A DNA stretch of 9,035 nt from Bacteroidia bacterium (GTDB taxonomy: Bacteria; Bacteroidota; Bacteroidia; JABEUT01), in assembly GCA_013044305.1 (NCBI GenBank), contig JABEUT010000004.1:1-9035 (forward strand). Direction: 5' to 3'. The position numbers were made by a program, and so were the translations under genes. This document shows, piece after piece, positions 4,177 to 9,035 of the stretch. The notes below the pieces were generated by a model. The model did not search any database and was not told where the DNA came from. It saw only the letters and a list, made by a program, of their open reading frames with translations. Numbering within the stretch: the stretch's first letter is position 1; each line of letters opens with the position of its first letter.

Positions 4177-6624
4177 CTATGCTTTTAATTTCTCTTCCAG
4201 CGAAAGGGAATCCCTAATGAGCACATCCCTAGCCTTGCTCCCCTCGAAGGGGCCGATGATACCGGCCGCCTGAAGCTGATCTATGATACGGCCTGCCCTG
4301 TTGTATCCTATTTTAAGCTTGCGCTGCAATAAAGAAGCCGATCCCTGCTGCGACTCCACCACTATCCTTGCCGATTCTTCGAAAAGCGAATCGCGCTCAC
4401 CCGGGTCGAGGCTTTCGCCTTCGCCCGAACCCTCTTCCACATACTCCGGCAGGTGGAAAGCGTCGGGGTACCCTTGCTGCGAGCCTATATATTCTGTAAT
4501 CTCCTCTACCTCGCCTGTGGTTACAAAGGCGCATTGCAGCCGCACCAGGTCGCTGCCTGTAGCCAGCAGCATATCGCCACGCCCTATGAGCTGGTCGGCC
4601 CCGCCGGAATCGAGGATGGTGCGGGAGTCGATTTTTGAAATAACACGAAAGGCAAGCCGAGCCGGGAAGTTGGCTTTAATGGTGCCGGTAATAATGTTTA
4701 CCGACGGGCGCTGTGTTGCTATAATGAGATGAATGCCGATGGCGCGGGCCAGTTGTGCAAGCCTTGCTATGGGGGTTTCCACCTCTTTGCCCGCGGTCAT
4801 TATCAGGTCGGCAAACTCATCAATAATCAAAACAATGTAGGGCAGGAACTTGTGCCCTTTTTCCGGATTCAGCCTGCGGGCTATGAACTTGTCGTTATAT
4901 TCTTTAATGTTCCTAACCTGGGCATCTTTCAGCAGGTCGTACCTCTGGTTCATTTCAATACACAGGGAGTTGAGGGTATGAATCACCTTTTGCGTGTCGG
5001 TGATGATGGCTTCGGCGGCATCGGGCAGTTTGGCAAGGAAGTGCCGTTCTATCTTATTAAAGAGTGTTAGTTCTACCTTTTTTGGGTCAATAAGCACAAA
5101 CTTGACCTGCGAGGGGTGCTTTTTGTAAAGAAGCGAAACGAGCACCGTATTCAGCCCCACCGATTTCCCCTGTCCGGTAGCTCCCGCCATTAGCAGGTGA
5201 GGCATCCTGGTAAGATCTATTACAAAAGGCTGGTCGGAAATGGTTTTTCCAAGGCCTATGGGCAATTCCATATTGCTTTTTTGGAACTGCTCCGAATCGA
5301 GGATGGAGCGCATGGATACAACGGCGGGATTGCTGTTGGGCACTTCAATGCCTACCGTTCCCTTGCCCGGCATTGGCGCAATAATGCGTATTCCGAGGGC
5401 AGAAAGACTCAAGGCAATATCGTCTTCCAGGTTCTTTATCTTGGAAATCCGCGTGCCGTCCTGCGGAATTATTTCATAGAGTGTAACGGTGGGCCCGGGC
5501 GTGGCTATTATCTTTTTCAGGTTGATGCCGTAGTCCGAAAGGGTTTTAATAATTCTATCGCGGTTGGCGGTCAGCTCCTCCGGGGTAATGCTTACTTCAT
5601 CTTTTCCGTGCTCGTGCAGGAGTTCCAGCGGAGGGTATTTGTAACCCGACAGGTCGAGCGTAGGATCGTATGGCGAAGAGACAGCTTTTTTTTCTTCGGG
5701 CTCCGGCATGATTTCGGCGATGGACTCTTCCTGCTTCAATTCTGGGGCTTTTTCAATGGAGAACTCCACCTGTCCGGGGCTAACCGGCGGTGTTAATTCT
5801 TTGTTCTCCTCTACCGAAAATTCAATGGCCGAGGGTGGTATTACTTCTTTAATTTCATTTTTGAGTGTTTCCGGTTTTTCCTCCAGGTTCTTTTCAGTTT
5901 CAGTCTGTTGTTTTTCAATTTCAGGATTTTCATCTGTTTTTTGTTTTGTTCGCAAGTCGGGAATCCTTACGAGGTTGTTGATGATCAGGAAGGTGATTCC
6001 GGTAAAAGCGATGAGGGCGATGGTTCCGGCCTTACCGGCAAAGTTCTGGAGCCAGGCGGAGGTATAATAACCGATTCCCCCGCCTAAAAAAAAGTGCGAT
6101 GAATGGAAGATGAAGCCCAGGGTGAGCGATGTCCACAGGATAATGAAGACGGAGATGCGGAAGGTTTTGCCCTGATGCAGCAGGGAGATACCGGTGAACA
6201 TTCTTACCCCCCAGACGAGGAACAATAAAACAAAGCCGTAAGACGCAACACCAAACCAGCGCCCGATAAAGTAGTTGGAGAGCATAGCCCCGAAGTTGCC
6301 AAGCGCATTGGTGGTTTTTACCGTTGGGGAAAGAATAGATATTAAGGAGCCGCTCACCTTATCGTAATCCTGCTGCCATGTGAACAGGTACGAAGTAAAT
6401 GCAATAATCATGCAGCCCGCCGTAACAATAAAGAAAAGCCCGGTAAGCTGGATAACCTTCCACCGTTGCAATTTTTCTTTAAGAAGCTGAAGGGCGCGTG
6501 GTGGTTTGTTCTGCTTTTTTCCTGCTTTCGCCTTGCCCCTGACCGTTTCTTCCTTTGCGGGAACTTCCTGCGGCGGCAGTCCGTTCAAGTCTTCCTTTAA
6601 TTTGTTTGCCTGGTGTTTTGCCAT
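4177..6624 (-). CDS. ftsK: DNA translocase FtsK
   Basis: FtsK is the septum-anchored, ATP-driven DNA pump that clears chromosome termini at division and aligns dif sites for XerC/D resolution. The 815-residue protein has the full family plan. A basic cytoplasmic N-terminus (1-55) precedes four membrane helices near 57-80, 118-142, 155-173 and 198-217. A Glu/Pro/Lys-rich linker follows (about 222-330), short compared with E. coli FtsK. The alpha/beta motor covers about 345-730, with Walker A GATGQGKS (481-488) and Walker B VLIIDEFADL (598-607, D602 and E603). ATQRPSVNIITG (636-647) is the conserved stretch after Walker B. The C-terminal winged-helix gamma domain (about 745-808) normally reads KOPS-type DNA signals. 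The ATG at 6624 lies about 25 bases downstream of a promoter-like pair and 97 bases after the permease stop. The motor appears intact. Confidence 0.97.
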   Translation of the reverse strand: MAKHQANKLKEDLNGLPPQEVPAKEETVRGKAKAGKKQNKPPRALQLLKEKLQRWKVIQLTGLFFIVTAGCMIIAFTSYLFTWQQDYDKVSGSLISILSPTVKTTNALGNFGAMLSNYFIGRWFGVASYGFVLLFLVWGVRMFTGISLLHQGKTFRISVFIILWTSLTLGFIFHSSHFFLGGGIGYYTSAWLQNFAGKAGTIALIAFTGITFLIINNLVRIPDLRTKQKTDENPEIEKQQTETEKNLEEKPETLKNEIKEVIPPSAIEFSVEENKELTPPVSPGQVEFSIEKAPELKQEESIAEIMPEPEEKKAVSSPYDPTLDLSGYKYPPLELLHEHGKDEVSITPEELTANRDRIIKTLSDYGINLKKIIATPGPTVTLYEIIPQDGTRISKIKNLEDDIALSLSALGIRIIAPMPGKGTVGIEVPNSNPAVVSMRSILDSEQFQKSNMELPIGLGKTISDQPFVIDLTRMPHLLMAGATGQGKSVGLNTVLVSLLYKKHPSQVKFVLIDPKKVELTLFNKIERHFLAKLPDAAEAIITDTQKVIHTLNSLCIEMNQRYDLLKDAQVRNIKEYNDKFIARRLNPEKGHKFLPYIVLIIDEFADLIMTAGKEVETPIARLAQLARAIGIHLIIATQRPSVNIITGTIKANFPARLAFRVISKIDSRTILDSGGADQLIGRGDMLLATGSDLVRLQCAFVTTGEVEEITEYIGSQQGYPDAFHLPEYVEEGSGEGESLDPGERDSLFEESARIVVESQQGSASLLQRKLKIGYNRAGRIIDQLQAAGIIGPFEGSKARDVLIRDSLSLEEKLKA

Positions 6625-6646
6625 GGATGATGAATGCCTAATCTTT

Positions 6647-6678
6647 CAAAAATAGGGATTGGTGCGGCTGCCTGCAAC
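6647..6678 (-). promoter_or_regulatory. Promoter of ftsK with -33 and -7 elements
   Basis: On the minus strand, GTTG (6678-6675), 3 of 4 bases of the -33 TTTG, is followed after 20 bases by TATTTTTG (6654-6647), an exact TAnnTTTG -7 element. Spacing of 19-21 is the Bacteroidota norm, making this the best two-part promoter in the window. Transcription would start near 6640, giving a leader of roughly 15 bases before the ATG at 6624. It lets ftsK be expressed apart from the upstream permease. Confidence 0.5.
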
Positions 6679-6721
6679 TGCAAAGGGTCAATTTTATACA
6701 CGGCTGACTGTGCAAAACCTT

Positions 6722-7957
6722 TCAGGCCTGTTTCCCATCTTTCATCAGTCGTTGTGCGGCAAAGGCACGCACGGGATACCACGAGGAAACGATACCAATA
6801 ATAATGGTTGCCGCTAACACATAAAGGTAATCAGCAGCTTCAAGCTTAACAGGATAGGAGTCTATAATAAAACCCTGACCGATGGGTACAATCTTAAAAT
6901 AAATTTGAACAAGGCAGATGACCGTGCCGAGCAATATGCCGGTGCAGGCTCCGATCACGGTGATAAGGGCTCCTTCGTACAAAAATATCTTTCGCACCAG
7001 CGACAATTCTGCACCCATCTTCAGCAGGGTATCCACGTCCTTCTCCTTATCGAGCATAAGCATGGAAAGTGAGCCTACTATATTGAATGTGGCTATGATG
7101 AGGATAAATACAAGAATGATGAATGTCCATAATTTTTCCGATTTAAGCGTTTTAAATATCAGTTCATTCTGCTCATACCTGTCTTTAACCGAATAGCCAC
7201 CGCCCAGTATTTTCCTTATCTGACTTTTTATTGCGCCGGCATCGGCATTTTTGGAGAGCCCGATCTCCACCGAGGTAACGGAGCTGTCATGGTAATCGAA
7301 CAGCGACCGGGCAAAGTTGAGCGACACGATGACGTAGTGGGAGTCGAAATCGTCGTTGATGGAGAAGGTGCCGGCCGGAAACAGATGCTTTTCCGTAATG
7401 GCATCGGCAGGGTTGGGAGTTGCAAAAAGCCCCCGTTTGGGCGCATAACAGGTAACGGAATAATAGTCGGCGTTGGAAAGCCCCACCCCTATTCTGTGGG
7501 CTACGCCCATTCCGAATATGCCATAATCCTGACCGTTCCGTTCCAGTATAAAACTACCGTCGTGCACCATAGTGTCGAAATGCATCATTGGCTCAAAGTC
7601 ATCGCCTACGCCTTTCAGTATGGCGCCCGATTGCCTGTCGTTATAAATAAGCATTGCCTTATCCTGCATCACCTCATTGAAATACCTTATGCCTTTAAGG
7701 TGGCGGATGCTGTCGAATTGCGCGCCAATGGGCTGAAAGGTTTTACCTCTTTGGGCTGAAATGGTAATATCGGCGTCGAATGAATTGTAAAGCGATTTAA
7801 TAAGACCCGAAAGGCCGTTAAAGGAGGATAGCACCACGATGAGCGCCATGGTTCCGATGGCTATTCCTCCCAGCGCCACGCCCGAGATAATGTTTATGGC
7901 GTTATGCGACTTTTTGGAGATGAGGTAGCGACGCGCTATGAAAAGAGGGAGGTTCAA
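6722..7957 (-). CDS. LolC/LolE-type ABC transporter permease (FtsX-like domain)
   Basis: This 411-residue inner-membrane permease belongs to the MacB/LolCE superfamily, which uses ATP hydrolysis in the cytoplasm to extract lipoproteins or other lipidated substrates from the outer leaflet of the inner membrane. The layout is typical: one helix at about 22-46, a large periplasmic domain (50-270), then three helices at about 276-300, 325-352 and 375-395. The loop MLDKEKDVDTLLKMGAELS (301-319) matches the coupling loop of LolC/E proteins. The N-terminus MNLPLFIARRYLISKKSHNA matches the conserved beginning of Bacteroidota relatives, which fixes the start at a TTG codon (7957-7955); no ATG precedes it in frame. 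The TTG is preceded by eight T. No LolD-like ATPase gene adjoins it. It lies 68 bp after the methyltransferase with no promoter consensus between, so the two may be cotranscribed. Lipoprotein release is inferred from family. Confidence 0.88.
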   Translation of the reverse strand: MNLPLFIARRYLISKKSHNAINIISGVALGGIAIGTMALIVVLSSFNGLSGLIKSLYNSFDADITISAQRGKTFQPIGAQFDSIRHLKGIRYFNEVMQDKAMLIYNDRQSGAILKGVGDDFEPMMHFDTMVHDGSFILERNGQDYGIFGMGVAHRIGVGLSNADYYSVTCYAPKRGLFATPNPADAITEKHLFPAGTFSINDDFDSHYVIVSLNFARSLFDYHDSSVTSVEIGLSKNADAGAIKSQIRKILGGGYSVKDRYEQNELIFKTLKSEKLWTFIILVFILIIATFNIVGSLSMLMLDKEKDVDTLLKMGAELSLVRKIFLYEGALITVIGACTGILLGTVICLVQIYFKIVPIGQGFIIDSYPVKLEAADYLYVLAATIIIGIVSSWYPVRAFAAQRLMKDGKQA

Positions 7958-8025
7958 AAAAAAATTTATGAATGAGCAATTAGTTATCTGTGACGGATGA
8001 AAGCCTGCTTACAATTAATGCCCGG

Positions 8026-8832
8026 TTATGCCTTATACGCCTTTACAATCAAACCCGTTCCGGTTTTATGGTTACCGTATGTGTCCGCCTGATTAAGCAT
8101 AAGACAGAATGGGAAAGTAATAAGGTAGTAAAATGGCAGAAGAATAATGAATGCCTTGCTGAAAGAAAGCAGTTGCATAGGCAGCTTCATTGACAAAATC
8201 CAGGAGATATGCCCCGGTGTGCCGTAGGAGTACTTTGCCTCAACCTTTGTGAAGCCTGCAGTTTTTAATTTATCCTCAATTTCCTTTATGTTATATCCGT
8301 TCCGTACGTGTTCTCCTATGAACGACTCGCCGCCCTGCCCTGCATCCGAGCCGCCCTGGTCCGAAGGTGTTGAAATAAGCAGCATGCCATTTTTGCGCAG
8401 CGCAGCGTGAATATTTTTAAATACTTCCACGTCTTCCAGAATGTGTTCCATCACATCCACAGACAGGGCCAGGTTGAACTTTTCGGGCATTGAAAAGTTA
8501 ACCAAATCGGCCACTTCAAACCGCGCATTGTTTCTGCCTGTTTCGGTAAAGAATTTATTGCAGTCTGCCACCTGCTCGTCTTTTACGTCCACTCCGAGGA
8601 TTTGCCAGCCGCGATGCCTGCGTGCCATATAATACGAGTACTGCCCGAAACCGGAACCAGCATCAAGCACCGACGCATCGGCGGGGGCTTCTTTTGCCCA
8701 TTTTTTCAATTCCCTGTGAATATGCCAGGTACGCAGCAGCAGCATATCGAGCAGTGCATAGAACAGCTTCCGCAGTGTTTTTGACCTGTTGAAGAACAGT
8801 CCGAGTTTAATTTTAACCGGGTCGTATTCCAT
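8026..8832 (-). CDS. Class I SAM-dependent methyltransferase, substrate unknown
   Basis: This 268-residue protein has a Rossmann-type methyltransferase core. Motif I is VLDAGSGFGQYS (55-66) for S-adenosylmethionine binding, the acidic end of strand 2 is D82 in GVDVKDE (80-86), D109 lies in the motif II region, and DVMEHI (126-131) is the motif usual in UbiG/Methyltransf_11-type enzymes. GMLLISTPS (149-157) is the following core strand. The region 168-182, ESFIGEHVRNGYNIK, is a likely substrate-side loop, and residues 222-247 are strongly hydrophobic, suggesting membrane contact or a lipid-like substrate. The ATG at 8832 follows a promoter-like element by 38 bases. It is the first gene of the leftward set, before the permease. 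Methyl transfer is well supported; the acceptor cannot be deduced. Confidence 0.88.
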   Translation of the reverse strand: MEYDPVKIKLGLFFNRSKTLRKLFYALLDMLLLRTWHIHRELKKWAKEAPADASVLDAGSGFGQYSYYMARRHRGWQILGVDVKDEQVADCNKFFTETGRNNARFEVADLVNFSMPEKFNLALSVDVMEHILEDVEVFKNIHAALRKNGMLLISTPSDQGGSDAGQGGESFIGEHVRNGYNIKEIEDKLKTAGFTKVEAKYSYGTPGHISWILSMKLPMQLLSFSKAFIILLPFYYLITFPFCLMLNQADTYGNHKTGTGLIVKAYKA

Positions 8833-8870
8833 TGTATCTTAAATACCGTTAGCCGTTTTCGACAAAGGTG

Positions 8871-8878
8871 CAAAGATA
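8871..8878 (-). promoter_or_regulatory. Promoter -7 element of the methyltransferase gene
   Basis: The minus strand reads TATCTTTG, an exact TAnnTTTG match, 38 bases before the ATG at 8832. No TTTG is found 19-21 bases further upstream, so only the -7 half is supported. It could drive the methyltransferase and, by read-through, the permease. Confidence 0.4.
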
Positions 8879-8930
8879 GTGCAAAATGAACATCAGTTTG
8901 ATTTTGCAAGAGTTGCAAAATAATCTCCCT

Positions 8931-9035
8931 GAAATTAGAAACTGTTTAAAATTTATTTAATTTCATTCTTATGTGTCTTTTTGGCTCCAACTGCGTTGAA
9001 TTTTTCGAGATAGCTGCCCGGCTATCTCTGCAAAA
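8931..9035. repeat. AT-rich right edge with perfect hairpin, possible mobile-element end
   Basis: After the methyltransferase promoter the DNA becomes AT-rich. It holds the inverted repeat GAAATTA (8931-8937) / TAATTTC (8958-8964). It also holds a perfect 8-bp stem, GAGATAGC (9007-9014) / GCTATCTC (9021-9028), with a 6-nt loop and no T-tract on the exit side of either strand, so it is not an intrinsic terminator. The segment resembles the termini of Bacteroidota insertion sequences as I remember them, but no transposase or second end is in the window. Confidence 0.3.

Noticed and set aside
5197..5796. Plus-strand 199-codon ORF
   Set aside because: It is entirely antisense to the conserved FtsK motor and linker, and is explained as a shadow frame.
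6262..6268. Fifth copy of CCCGATA
   Set aside because: It falls within ftsK coding sequence for a membrane helix region and is isolated, so it is treated as chance.
7289..7759. Plus-strand 156-codon ORF
   Set aside because: It lies antisense to the periplasmic domain of the permease and has no recognisable motif.

Overview
The window looks like chromosomal DNA from a member of the Bacteroidota. Evidence for this is the Bacteroidota-type promoter core TAnnTTTG upstream of four of the six genes (all but dacB and the permease), the absence of Shine-Dalgarno sequences before starts, and the protein families present. A class or genus cannot be named from the sequence alone. I see no complete mobile element, CRISPR array, rRNA or tRNA, and no convincing undescribed gene system. 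The coding part is ordinary core and envelope biology; the least explained DNA is the intergenic stretch at 67-661 and the extreme right edge.

Layout. Positions 1-66 hold the tail of an unseen left-hand unit closed by a strong rightward terminator. Positions 67-661 are AT-rich and nearly gene-free, with a doubtful 50-codon ORF, a leftward-facing terminator-like hairpin, two promoter-like cores, several inverted repeats and an alternating CCCGATA motif. Then come three plus-strand genes: a secreted OmpA-domain protein (662-1903), a membrane-anchored S13-family D-Ala-D-Ala carboxypeptidase/PBP4 (1912-3564, 8 bp after the OmpA gene, so probably one operon), and a 2[4Fe-4S] ferredoxin (3729-4079) with its own promoter-like element. 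The second half reads leftward: a SAM-dependent methyltransferase (8832-8026), a LolC/LolE-type ABC permease with a TTG start (7957-6722) and the DNA translocase FtsK (6624-4177), which meets the ferredoxin gene head-on. The last ~105 bases (8931-9035) are AT-rich with a perfect 8-bp hairpin and may be the edge of a repeat or insertion sequence.

How the genes fit together. The OmpA-domain protein (predicted to bind peptidoglycan) and the PBP4-like enzyme (peptidoglycan trimming) make a plausible cell-wall pair. FtsK couples chromosome segregation to division, and the permease probably handles outer-membrane lipoprotein release or a related lipid-extraction job. The ferredoxin and methyltransferase have no partner in the window that fixes their roles.
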